Of a DNA stretch of 64,000 nucleotides, positions 1 to 11,800 are shown piece after piece. The notes beneath the pieces were generated by a model. The model had not been told where the DNA came from, did not search any database, and saw only the letters and a list, made by a program, of their open reading frames with translations. Made by a program: the position numbers and the translations under genes. Numbering within the stretch: position 1 is the first letter of the stretch; each line of letters opens with the position of its first letter. Source of the DNA: Seison nebaliae (lineage: Eukaryota > Rotifera > Pararotatoria > Seisonacea > Seisonidae); the NCBI GenBank assembly GCA_023231475.1, contig JALJEE010002175.1, positions 1-64,000 of the forward strand. The letters run 5' to 3'.

Positions 1-290
1 CTAATTCTATGATTTGTTATCGTTTGAAAAGTATTATGTTGATTTCATGTTCTTTTTAGTTAATGAAAGAAATATTAGTATAGAAATTGTATTACTTTTC
101 CTTAATTAGTTTATTACAAAAATATTCTAATCTATTTTAAAGTCTAAATAAAAATGAACTGATAATAATTCGTCTTGTAATTAAATTTCTTATAAATACA
201 TCATCAATTCCCATCTTCCTTGAATAAAGAAGATGAACTGATTGATCAATTATCAATTATCATGAAATATAATTGTGACTTGAAATAACA

Positions 291-890
291 TTAAAATGTT
301 AAATTTTGTAAATGTTCATCTGTGAGACAATTTCTTTTTGGAGTATCAATATTCCCTCCCGATGAGAACATTTGTTCCGCTTTTAAAGAATTTGTCGTGA
401 TACAATTCATTTTTTCGGGAATTTTATAAATAATAATTATTTCGACCTTATGTTTCATCATTTCTTCTGTAAAACCAGTTCAAAAGTGTTTAAGAACCAA
501 TTTAATGTTGAGAAATCTGGTAAATCTTCGTATAATTGTTGTAAATGATTTTTTAAAATTTATTGCAACATCAGATATGTTGAGTTCCATCTTCAATTCC
601 ATCAATAACGTCTAACTTCAATTGATGTGATATGATTTCAATTCTTTAGTGGATGAAAAATTGTGGGTGATTTTTTAACTTCTAAAATAATGTTTTTCTA
701 AGTCTTCACTGTGTCGCGAACAAATGTGTAAAAAATCGAGATTAGTATTTTAATTTCGTAAATAGTTCATTATCGCTATTCTAATGTTTTCGGCACTATG
801 TTCTTCAAAATAGGGAATCATTGTGAAACTAAGCTTTTCGTTTTGACAATTGTGCATCATTCTTATTGTCTAATTCTTAACAAGATTTCG
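291..890 (-). mobile_element. Decayed hAT-family transposase remnant
   Basis: Read on the minus strand, three frames together give a broken hAT (hobo/Ac/Tam3) transposase. Near 780-840 is a segment containing PYFEEHSAENI, like the hAT stretch before the catalytic core. Near 560-600 is RWNSTYLMLQ, the hallmark hAT motif (RWNSTY). Near 485-550 is LYEDLPDFSTLNWF. At 291-430 is a C-terminal dimerisation-type segment containing AEQMFSSGGNIDTPKRN, which ends in a stop. In-frame stops (for example just after the RWNSTY motif) and frame changes between segments show it is dead. The part between the RWNSTY region and the C-terminus is much shorter than in intact elements, so it is also internally deleted. 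I did not find terminal inverted repeats or an 8-bp target duplication. Family assignment is firm; the boundaries are only the extent of recognisable protein. Confidence 0.82.
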
Positions 891-1232
891 ACAAATGTTT
901 AATATTGATAAAATATGATTTTCTAATTCATTTCATTTCGAATAGCATCGAAATTATGAATGATATTTGTAAAATAAAGACTTTTAGAGATCTTCTTTAA
1001 TGATTTTATATTTATTTAGAGTTTCTCTGCTATATTATAGCGATTATATTGAAATAAAATAAATACAAAGCTAACAATCTAACAAATAAAGAACTAATAA
1101 TTCAAATTGTACTTATAACGAAAGGAAGAAAAAAAATGTGAAGAAAAAAGAAGAAAAAGCATGAAAAAAGAACTTTTTGAAAAAGGACATTTTCTCGAAC
1201 ATTCTTACAAATATAGAGTGATTGTTTGAAAA
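891..1232. other. AT-rich spacer upstream of CDC37
   Basis: This is noncoding AT-rich sequence between the transposase remnant and the CDC37 start. It presumably holds the CDC37 promoter and 5' UTR, and perhaps the missing end of the transposon. No TATA box or other site stands out. Confidence 0.5.
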
Positions 1233-2405
1233 ATGCCCCTCGATTATTCGCGATGGGATCATATCGATCTTTCCGATGATGAGGACGATCAACATCCAAA
1301 TATTGACAAGCATTCTCTCAATCGTTGGAGACATGAGGCGCGATTGCAGCGAATGGCCGAAGAGAAGAAAAGAGACAAAGAGTTTTCGGAGGCTTATGAA
1401 TTTTATATTAATCGACTCTCCCAAATGGAGACGGAGATGAATGAAAGAAAAGAAAAAGGGGAGACAGTTGAATCGAATTCTCAATTCAAGAAATTGTCAG
1501 ATGAATATGATTTAGCGATAAAAGAGAAAGGAAATTGGGAGGAAAAGAAAGCGACTTGGGAGAAAGAGAAACGATTGAGGAAACATAATGTCGACACATT
1601 ATCAAAACCGAAATTCGACAAAGTCATTATCAATGCGCCAAAAAAAGAAGAATTCGATGACGTCGCCGAAGCGAAATTATCAGAAGAAGAACAACATAAA
1701 GTCTTCGAAAAGTTCATCGAGAAGAATGGAGAAAGAATAAAGAAATTGGGAATGTTAAAGAAACCGATGGACACGAAAGATTTCCTCCGTAATAATATGG
1801 ATCTCGTAACAGAGAAAACGGCGAATTATCTCTCCATTTGGTGTTTGGAATTGGCAATGGCCGATTCCATTTCCTTAATGGATCACGTTTCCGTTAAAGT
1901 AATACAATTACAATTCTTATTTACGATGGCGAAAGAAACGAAACGAAATCCGAAAGATATGGTGTTACCGTTTTTCGACCGTTTGGCTGATAATAATAAT
2001 CAGGCGGTCGACGGATTTTGGGCGGAAGTTGATGCTTTTCGGGGACGAATTAAAAAACGAGCAGCTGAAAAATTAGAAGAGATGAAAGAAGAAGAGGAAG
2101 TGGAAGAAGAAAAAGAAGAATTGACAGAAGAAGAATTGGCGAAAGAAAGAGAGGAACGATTAGGTCCTGGTGGATTGGATCCGTTTGAAGTGATCAATCA
2201 ACTACCAAGTGAATTAGCTGAATGTTTCAGCTCTAGATCTCTGGATCAACTACAGGGCGTTCTGCAAAAAATGCATCCGGCTGATGCCAGCAAATATATG
2301 AAAATGGCAACGGATTCCGGTTTATGGATTCCACAGGATCCTACCGTTTTCAGTGACACTTCCAAAGATGGTGACGGTGAAAAAGTGGAGGAATTGGAAC
2401 AATAA
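1233..2405 (+). CDS. CDC37: Hsp90 co-chaperone Cdc37
   Basis: This 390-aa protein in a single exon is close to the usual length for Cdc37 (about 380 aa in vertebrates). Cdc37 delivers protein kinases to Hsp90 in the cytosol. The N-terminus is diagnostic: MPLDYSRWDHI, then LSDDEDDQHPNID, then RWRHEARLQRM. Ser14, in an acidic context, matches the conserved casein kinase 2 site (Ser13 in human). A long charged coiled coil covers roughly residues 35-130. The Hsp90-binding middle domain follows at about 130-290 (segment around NYLSIWCLELAMAD), then a Glu-rich linker and a short C-terminal domain ending VEELEQ. The start is fixed by the conserved N-terminus. Lack of introns is unusual beside its split neighbour, but the frame is intact. 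Two AATAAA motifs lie in the 60 nt after the stop. Confidence 0.95.
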   Translation: MPLDYSRWDHIDLSDDEDDQHPNIDKHSLNRWRHEARLQRMAEEKKRDKEFSEAYEFYINRLSQMETEMNERKEKGETVESNSQFKKLSDEYDLAIKEKGNWEEKKATWEKEKRLRKHNVDTLSKPKFDKVIINAPKKEEFDDVAEAKLSEEEQHKVFEKFIEKNGERIKKLGMLKKPMDTKDFLRNNMDLVTEKTANYLSIWCLELAMADSISLMDHVSVKVIQLQFLFTMAKETKRNPKDMVLPFFDRLADNNNQAVDGFWAEVDAFRGRIKKRAAEKLEEMKEEEEVEEEKEELTEEELAKEREERLGPGGLDPFEVINQLPSELAECFSSRSLDQLQGVLQKMHPADASKYMKMATDSGLWIPQDPTVFSDTSKDGDGEKVEELEQ

Positions 2406-2806
2406 TTTATATTTTATTCTTTCTTATTTTATAGAATTAAACTTCTCGTAGAAGATAATAAAATAAAAATTCTCAAATTATTTCACAATTTTTTCACAAT
2501 TTTTTTAACAATTTTATTTAAAACTAAAAAGTATGAGTGGAGATTTTGTGAAAAAGTATGTCCATTTTAGAAGTAAAATAGCAATACAATTGAAAGAGAC
2601 AAAACAACGTTTCATTTTTAAGGGCCAAATTTTTATTAATATTAATTTTTCGGTTTTTTAATAAGTTAGATAAAAATCTGATAAGACTATTAAAAATTTC
2701 AGTCGCCATCGTTATAGGAGGAAGATTTTTTCTAAATTGTATAAGTTTAACAGAAATTTTATTTAACGTTTTCAAAAGAAGAAATTGGCTAAGTTAATAC
2801 TATAAG
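2406..2806. other. CDC37 3' UTR and spacer before DNAH1
   Basis: This AT-rich gap contains AATAAA motifs near 2455-2467, suitable for ending the CDC37 mRNA. The remainder must serve as promoter and leader for the dynein gene. An 83-aa antisense frame here has no family resemblance and was left out. Confidence 0.5.
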
Positions 2807-5800
2807 ATGTCGTCGTCTCGACCAAATTCAAAACGGTTTCTGACGTCATCAGGAAAAATAAAAGATCAACTTCCAAAATATCCTCAAATTAAAGAAAGAG
2901 GTTTCTATTCGGAAGGATTGTCAACTTACAAAGAAGTTGATACACATGAAATATTAACTGGACCGAAAGTAGAGCGAAGTCTCTTTGCCCTATCGAGAGC
3001 TAATCAATACTTTCCACGAGTAAGTGCTGATCGAAGTCGAATGATTTGGGAGGAGGTGCAAAAAGAGCGTGACAATTATCAATATGAGAAATATGCGACT
3101 GATATCGATTCAGATTTCCGACCTGAAACTTATGAGCCGAAAGTCATGTTACCACTTTACAGTCCGCCTGGTCAATTACCTCGAAATGTCCAAGTGGAAC
3201 GATTGAGACGGATTTATTCGAAAGTTGATTTAGCAACTAAAATTAAAGAATTAAATATAAAACAATTATTACCGAATAATAAGAAAGGAAAGAAGATAAA
3301 TTTGAATGAATTAGAATCGAATGATGATGACATGTTTCCACCGTTTCTACCATTGCACTATTTTGATGACGAAGATTTTGATGATTGGACACCAGCTTAT
3401 TGGTTGAAATTGGGTCAAATTAATGGCAATCAATATGCCATACCAGCGAAAGCATATTTACCAGTTAAAGGAACGAGCGAAGAAGTTCATGAATGGCAGA
3501 ATGTCGGAATTCTCACTTATAACCAAGATAAAAATGAATTTTTAGTTCAACGTTGTACCATCGATAATCGATTGAGAGATAAAGATGGAAATAGTATCAG
3601 AACTATTTCATTGAAAGATTTAGATGAATTAGGAGAAGATCAATTTTATCGTCCAAGAATATTCATAAATTTCGCTGCAGAAAATCCAATTGTATTTGCT
3701 CATCGATTATATGAAGCATATCAATTGAGGAAACATGTCGAAGGATTACTCCGTTTCCATTTATATGTGAATTGTATGCCAAATGATGAAAAAAAAATGA
3801 ATGAGGAAGCATTGAGTCGAATAACGGAGAAAACTTTATCAACTCCCAAATTACAAGTACCAGACGATGTCATCGAAATTTATCATACACAAATTCAAAA
3901 TAATTATCAAGCGACACATAACGAAATGAAATTGATCGATTTAGTTTCGAAATTTCCAGAGGAATATTTCTATATCACATTACCGAAAAAAGACACTTGT
4001 CTCTACCGAATCGGAATTGCTGATGTGCCCCACTATCCGTTCAGTGATCAACAATATAGTTTCTCTTTCATTTCTATCTTAACTCAATTGGAAGCGATTC
4101 GTGCGACAAGAACCGTCGTATGGGAATGTCGAGCGATACGAGAACAAACTCTTTTTCAAGTACATAATTTGAAAACGACTAAAATTGACGATTTCGAACA
4201 AACTCAATTACAACAAGCAAGACAAACTTTATTAACGTTAAAAGATCAATGGATTTCCTCATTGAAAAACGGTATCAGAAGTAGTTTCCGGGAATCGGGA
4301 AAAGGATGGTTCAACATTTATGAGACACAATGGGATGTTTATAATATTTCAAAATTGAAAAAATTTATGACATTCGTCAAATTTTGTATGCAAGACGCCA
4401 TCCGATATTTGGTACAAGACTCATTGTATAACTATGAGAAAGTGATTGTCGATTCATGTGCCATTTGTAAGAAAGCGTTAGATGATTCGTTCAAATGGCC
4501 CGCGAATGATTTGGGTAGCAAAATTTTCAAAGACGACAGAACCCCAATGTTTGTAAATGATTTAATTTTGAATCCGTCATTCATTTCCGATACAAAATTA
4601 CCAATCGCTACATATCAAACACCGTTATCGAAATATGAAGATGTGATTATTGAATTGACGAAAAATTCGATTGAATGTGTCAAAACTATTCCACAATTGG
4701 AGAGACATGTAATGGAGAATATTTTTTGGGCGGGCTATCCCGTTCTCGAAGGAGTTGGAGTAAATGAACCATTTGTGAAAGATATTCAGGGAAATTTGAA
4801 AAAAGTTTTGAACGAAACTTTCATTCCGCTCGATATTTATGCGGCCCAATTCGAGAAATATTCGTCATTAATGGAAATTAATATTCCCACTTATCTCAAC
4901 AAAGTTTTCGCACCTGAATGGACGATCGATAAGATTAGGAAAGAAATCATTTCACAACAAGAAACTCTGGTTCGATTGGAGGAAGAATTATATACGAATT
5001 CGGTCAATATTGGGCCGTTTCTAATAAATGTCGATCCGATTCGTAATCAAATTTTTAAAAAACAAAAATCCATTATCGATAATATTTTCGAACATTACGT
5101 CAAATCCATCAGACATAACGTGGAAGAGATTAATCGTCGATATAACGACGTGCAAAGGAAGTTGTTTGAGAAACCGGCACAAATGGAGGAATTGAATGAC
5201 CATCGAGAATGGATGAAAACGATTCCGGATTTGATCGCCGAAAACCAGATTGGAGCAGCGAAAGCGATGGAAGAATATGCGATGTTGGATGAATTCCTCT
5301 TCATTCTGATGGAGGAGGATTTCTCCATAAAACACACACTCCAATCTTGGCCGTATAAACTGGGAATGATGATCGAACAGATTGAAGAAAGTCATGAATC
5401 GGACCAAGAAAAGTTCGCCAAATTACAAGTGGCCGATACTCAGGCACTGAATGAACAATTAGATAATTTGACCATGACTGTTAACGGATTATCGGCACAT
5501 ATCGATATGAATAAAGCCACAGAGAATGCTGTTGAATTGCGACGTGTTCATCGTCAATTGAAAGAATGTCAAGATATGTCAATTCTCTATAATCAACGAG
5601 AACGATTGTTGAATGCACCGTTAACTAATTATGATAAATTGAAACAATTACAAGAAGAATTCGAACCATACTATAATCTCTGGTCGACGGTGGCGGAATG
5701 GGTGAAGGTTCATAACGCCTGGATGACAGATCCGATTACCACGTTCGATTCTGGAAATGTTGAAAAAGTTTTTACTGATCTTTATAAAAATATCAATCGA

Positions 5801-8800
5801 GCAACAAAAGATTTTGAAACAAGTGACGCCGAAAATGTCCTTTTGGTGGCGGAAGAGATTCGAGGACAAATTGAAGAATTCCGTCCGTACGTACCATTAT
5901 TACAAGCGATGAGGAATCCAGGTATGCGTCATCGTCATTGGAATCAGATACAGGACGAAGTGAATATTCCAGTTCGTGCAAAAGCGAATTTATCATTTAA
6001 AAAATGTATCGAAATGGGATTGAATGATCATGTGACGTTCATCGTGAAAGTTTCCGATGAAGCATCAAAAGAATTGGTGATTGAAAGTGCCTTAACGAAA
6101 ATGGAAACGGATTGGGAGAAGATGCAATTCGATGTACAACCTTATAAAGAAACCGGTACTTATATCATCAAAGTGTCGGAAAATATCGTTCAACAATTAG
6201 ATGATCATATCGTGCTAACACAAAGTATGACATTTTCTCCTTATAAGAAAGCTTTTGAGGAAAAATTGAATATTTGGGAGAATAAATTACATATGACTCA
6301 GGATGTATTGGACGAATGGATGCAATGTCAAAGATCATGGCTTTATTTAGAACCGATTTTCACTTCTGAAGATATTCCACGACAATTACCTGTGGAAAGT
6401 AAAAGATATAATACGATGGAGAGAATGTGGAGGAAGATCATGAAGAATGTGAAAGAGAAACCAGATGTAATTTCAGTTTGTGCCGATGCCAGACTGAGAG
6501 ATCAATTGAGAGAATGTAATAAGTTATTAGATCAAGTACAAAAAGGATTGAGTGAATATTTGGAGACGAAACGGATGGCATTTCCACGTTTCTACTTCTT
6601 ATCTGATGACGAATTATTGGAGATTCTCTCACAGACCAAAAATCCAAAAGCCGTTCAACCTCATTTACGGAAATGTTTCGAAAATATCGCCAAAGTTAAA
6701 TTCGAGGAAGATAATCGAATTTCGAAAATGTATTCAGCGGAAAATGAGGAAGTGGATTTCCTTAATAAAATGTATCCCACCGCTAATGTTGAAGAATGGA
6801 TGTTGGATATCGAAAATAATATGGTCGCCACTATCAGGAATTTATTGGAATTGGCAATTCGAGATTATGTGAAGAAGGAACGTACGCAATGGGTACTCAG
6901 TTGGCCGGGTCAAATTGTCATTGCTGTCAGTCAGACATATTGGACATCTCAAGTAACTAGGGCGATAATCGGTCGTGATATTCTTACTTATCAAGATCAG
7001 CAATTGAGCGAATTGGATGGTTTGAGAGAATTGGTAAAACAAGATCTATCCACTAAAGAACGACAAACCTTATCGGCTTTAATTGTGGTGGAAGTTCATG
7101 CGAGAGATGTGGTAGCTAACATGATCACACAACAAGTGGAGAATGCGAATGATTTCGAATGGATATCTCAATTGAGATATTATTGGAGTAACGACATGTT
7201 TATTCGAGCTGTTAATGCCGAATTTCTTTATGGATATGAATATTTGGGAAATACTTCACGATTAGTAATCACTCCACTTACTGATCGATGTTATTTAACA
7301 TTGACCGGTGCATTACACTTGAAATTTGGAGGAGCACCAGCTGGACCTGCTGGTACAGGAAAAACGGAAACCACAAAAGATTTGGCGAAAGCCATGGCTA
7401 TACAATGTGTCGTATTCAATTGTTCGGATCAATTAGATTTCATGGCGATGGGTAAATTCTTTAAAGGCTTAGCGAGGTTTGTATGCTTTCTGATTTTTTT
7501 TTTGAAAAATTTCCCTAAAATAAAAAAATATGGTTTAAATATTTCATTCAATTTCCAGCTGTGGTGCATGGGCTTGTTTCGATGAATTCAATCGAATTGA
7601 TCTCGAAGTATTGTCAGTGATTGCGATGCAAATCGCTCAAATTCAAAAAGCTCTTAAACTCAAGGTATTGGGAGACTATTTCAATTTATTATTATTATCA
7701 TTATTATTAATATCATTAATCGATATTATTATCAATTCACAAAATTCTGCACTTTCACCTTTTCCCTGTAATTAGTGCTGGTAGTTGGGCATGTTTCGAT
7801 GAGTTCAATCGAATCGATATCGAAGTATTATCTGTCATAGCTAACCAAATAACTCAAATTCAGCAGGGTCTTCGTCACAAAGTAAACCATTTCCGCACAA
7901 TTTTATTTTCATTTTCTTCCTTTTTCACCACTAACAACTTAATCAGTTTATTTTTTAAAAATTTCTTCCTCAATTTTTAATCTATTTTCGTTATTTCCTT
8001 CTTTGATATGTTTTTGTGTAGTTTTAAACTAATTTTATGATTTTTTTTTCAAAAATTTTTTTCATAAATTTTTTTTGTAAATGGTTAATTAATTTACGAT
8101 CTGAAATTTTTAGGTGACAAGTTTCGTGTTTGAAGGTGTTGAAATTGCATTGAAACAGTCATGTGCAGTATTTATTACGATGAATCCTGGTTATGCAGGT
8201 CGAACGGAATTGCCTGATAATTTGAAAGTTAAAAAATGATTTCTTATCAATTTTCTTAACATTGAATTCTTGTTAGGCATTATTCCGTCCAGTTGCTATG
8301 ATGGTACCAGATTATGCGTTGATTGCCGAGATTTCATTATTCTCATTCGGATTTGGTGACGCTCGGTCTCTTTCAAAGAAGATTGTCTCCACTTTCAAAT
8401 TATCATCAGAACAATTGAGTTCACAAGTTAAATATTGATTGATCTTAATAATTAAAATTCCTTCGTTCGATTAGGATCATTACGATTTCGGTATGCGAGC
8501 AGTCAAATCGGTAATATCAGCTGCCGGAAATTTAAAACGACAGAATCCAGATTTGGGAGAAGATATCATATGTTTCCGTGCCATTCGAGATGTAAATGTT
8601 CCAAAATTTTTATCCGACGATTTGAAATTATTCGAAGGAATTACCAAAGATTTATTCCCTACTATAGAGTTAAATTTTATGGAATTTTTTAGAATAACTT
8701 TTTAAATATTTTTTAAGAGAACAAGATGTGGATTATGGAGAATTAGTTGATGGTTTGAAGAACGCTTGTAAGAAACAATCGATAAAACCAGTTCCAGAAT

Positions 8801-11800
8801 TTATTGTTAAATGTCTCCAACTATATGACACGACGGTTGTGAGACATGGCCTTATGTTGGTGGGACCGACCGGTTCTGGTAAGACCAAATGTTATAACAC
8901 TCTGAGAATCGCATGTAGTACATTGGATGGAAAGATGGCGCCTGATGGAACACCATTTTCGCAAGTCAAAACATTCGTCTTGAACCCAAAATCGATAACG
9001 ATGGGCCAGTTGTATGGCGAGTTCGATTTATTGACACATGAATGGACTGATGGTATTTTATCAACGATGGTACGACGAGGAGTCGCTGAAGAAAGTGGAA
9101 CTGACCAAATTGAAATGAACATGGAAGAGACCACGGTGAATCCTGACGCTAAAAAATGGTTTGTCTTTGACGGTCCAGTGGACGCCGTATGGATAGAGAA
9201 TATGAATACCGTTTTAGACGACAATAAAAAATTATGTTTGACTTCCGGTGAAATAATCAAGTTAACAGAACGAATGACCATGTTCTTCGAAGTAGCCGAT
9301 TTGGCACAAGCATCACCCGCTACCGTTTCTCGTTGTGGTATGGTATATTTGGAACCGTCAATATTGGGTTTGAAACCGTTTATGCAATGTTGGTTGCAAA
9401 CCCTTCCGGAAACCATGTTACATCATAAACAAAGAATTATAAACTTTTTTAAATTCGTGGTTCATGGATTGGATTATGTGAAGGAGGAATTGAATGAAAT
9501 CATCCCAACAATGAGTAGTGGCTTACTACTTAGTTATTTAAATTTATTAACTTGTTGTCTTTCGCCCTTCTATCCGAAAGTTCCCGGTGTTATTAAAAAG
9601 CCTTCTCAAGTCACCGTTACAATCGACACATCACCATTCTTTGGCGATTTATTAGATATGTATTTAATGTTTTGTTTCATCTGGTCTATTGGAGCCACAT
9701 GTAATGGGAAGAGTCGTGCCAGTTTATCTGATTGGGTGCACGAAAATTTTGAAGGATATGTCACCATGAAAAATATTTTACCGAAAAATGATTCAATTTA
9801 CAATTATTGTATAAATGATAGTATCGTGTTTGCCAGACAACGATTTGTTGATACGAATAAGAAAGACGAAGATAAAGAACCGTTTGAATATAATCCGGCA
9901 TGGATTCATTGGGAAACGATGCAACCGTCAGTCCCCATACCTGCAAATGCCAAATTCGCCAACATAATCATTCCGACACTCGGTACGATTCAAAGTTCAT
10001 ATTTGATGGAATTATTATTGAAATATGATCGAAAAGTTCATTTAATCTTTTCACCAATTTTTTTCATTGATTTTCTCAGGTTTTATGTATCGGACCAACC
10101 GGAACGGGAAAAACAATGACCATCATAAACAAATTGACAAGGTCATTACCGAAAGAATTTCTACCTCAAATTATGAATTTCTCAGCGAAAACTAGTGCGA
10201 ATCAGACACAGGATTTGATCGACAGTAAATTGGATAAACGACGTCGAGGAATTTATGGGCCACCGTTGGGAAAATATTTCGTTTTATTTATCGATGATCT
10301 TAATATGCCGGCACCAGAAGTATACGGTGCTCAACCACCTATTGAATTGATTCGACAATGGTGCGATTTCGGAGGATGGTATGATCGGAAACAAATAGGA
10401 GAATTTAAAACTTTAGTCGATATAAGTTTTTGTGCTGCGATGGGGCCGCCTGGTGGTGGAAGGAACCCAGTCACTCAACGATTAACCCGACATTTTAATC
10501 ATCTGGCATTTATCGAATTAGAGACCAACTCTAAAATTGCAATTTTCTCCAAAATATTCGATTGGTGGATAGAACCAAAATCGAATTTCAAAGAGGAATG
10601 TTCATCTCTTGTCACTCATTGTGTGCAGTTGTATAACACGATAATTGCCGAACTCCTCCCAACGCCCACTCGATCACATTACACGTACAATTTAAGAGAT
10701 TTATCTCGTCTCTTCCAAGGAATATTGATGGTGAATATCGAAACGATGACAAGCACCGACAACATCATAGAACTGGTTTTTCACGAAGCGTTACGTGTGT
10801 TTCAAGATCGATTGATTAACAAAGATGATCGAATGTGGTTCTGGAATGTGTTGAATAAGGAATTTAATAAAGATTTCCCAACTAGTAAGGAAATCAAACG
10901 AATAATTCTTTTCAGTGATATTTGCGGCGCGAGAAATCGTGGGGGGATGAAAAACTACGAAAAAGTTGACGATATCACATTTTTAAAGAAGAAATTAGAT
11001 GAAGGATTAGAAGATTATAATCAAATCAATACGGCTAAGATGAAATTAGTCCTCTTCACTGACGCTATTAAACATATATCGAGAATTTCTCGAATTTTAA
11101 GACAACCAAAAGCCAATGCTTTATTGTTGGGTGTTGGTGGTTCAGGTCGACAATCGTTAACACGTCTCGCCGCTCATATGGCTGAATATGATTGTTTCCA
11201 AATAGAACTATCCAAAAATTATGGGAATCATGAATGGAAAGAAGATCTGAAAAAGTTGATGTTAAAAGCCGGAATTAATAACCATCCAACGGTTTTCTTA
11301 TTTACCGATACCCAAATCAAAAGTGAAAGTTTTCTTGAAGATTTAAATAATATCCTCAACACTGGCGACGTACCGAATATTTATAATAATGATGAATTGG
11401 AACAAATTTATACGTCGATGAAACAGGTGGTAGCCGAGATGGATATGCAACCAACGAAAACTAACTTGTATTCCGCTTTCACTAAACGTGTAATGGCGAA
11501 TCTTCATACGGTAGTGTGTATGAGTCCCATCGGTGAAATATTCCGATCTAGATTACGTCAATTTCCTGCTTTAGTCTGTTGTTGTACGATCGATTGGTTT
11601 AGTGCTTGGCCACCAGAGGCCTTGATTAGTGTGGCGAATATTTTCATACGAGATATGGAGGACGTGAAAGAAGATGATGTTGTTGGTCTCGTACAAATGT
11701 GTGAGACGATTCATTTATCAGTGGAAGAAAAATCGAAAGAATTCAAAGATAGTCTAAACCGTCACAATTATGTCACCCCGACAAGTTATTTGCAACTACT

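Noticed and set aside
8892-9416. 174-codon antisense frame inside DNAH1
   Set aside because: It lies opposite a highly conserved dynein AAA2 exon and has no family resemblance; it is a shadow frame.
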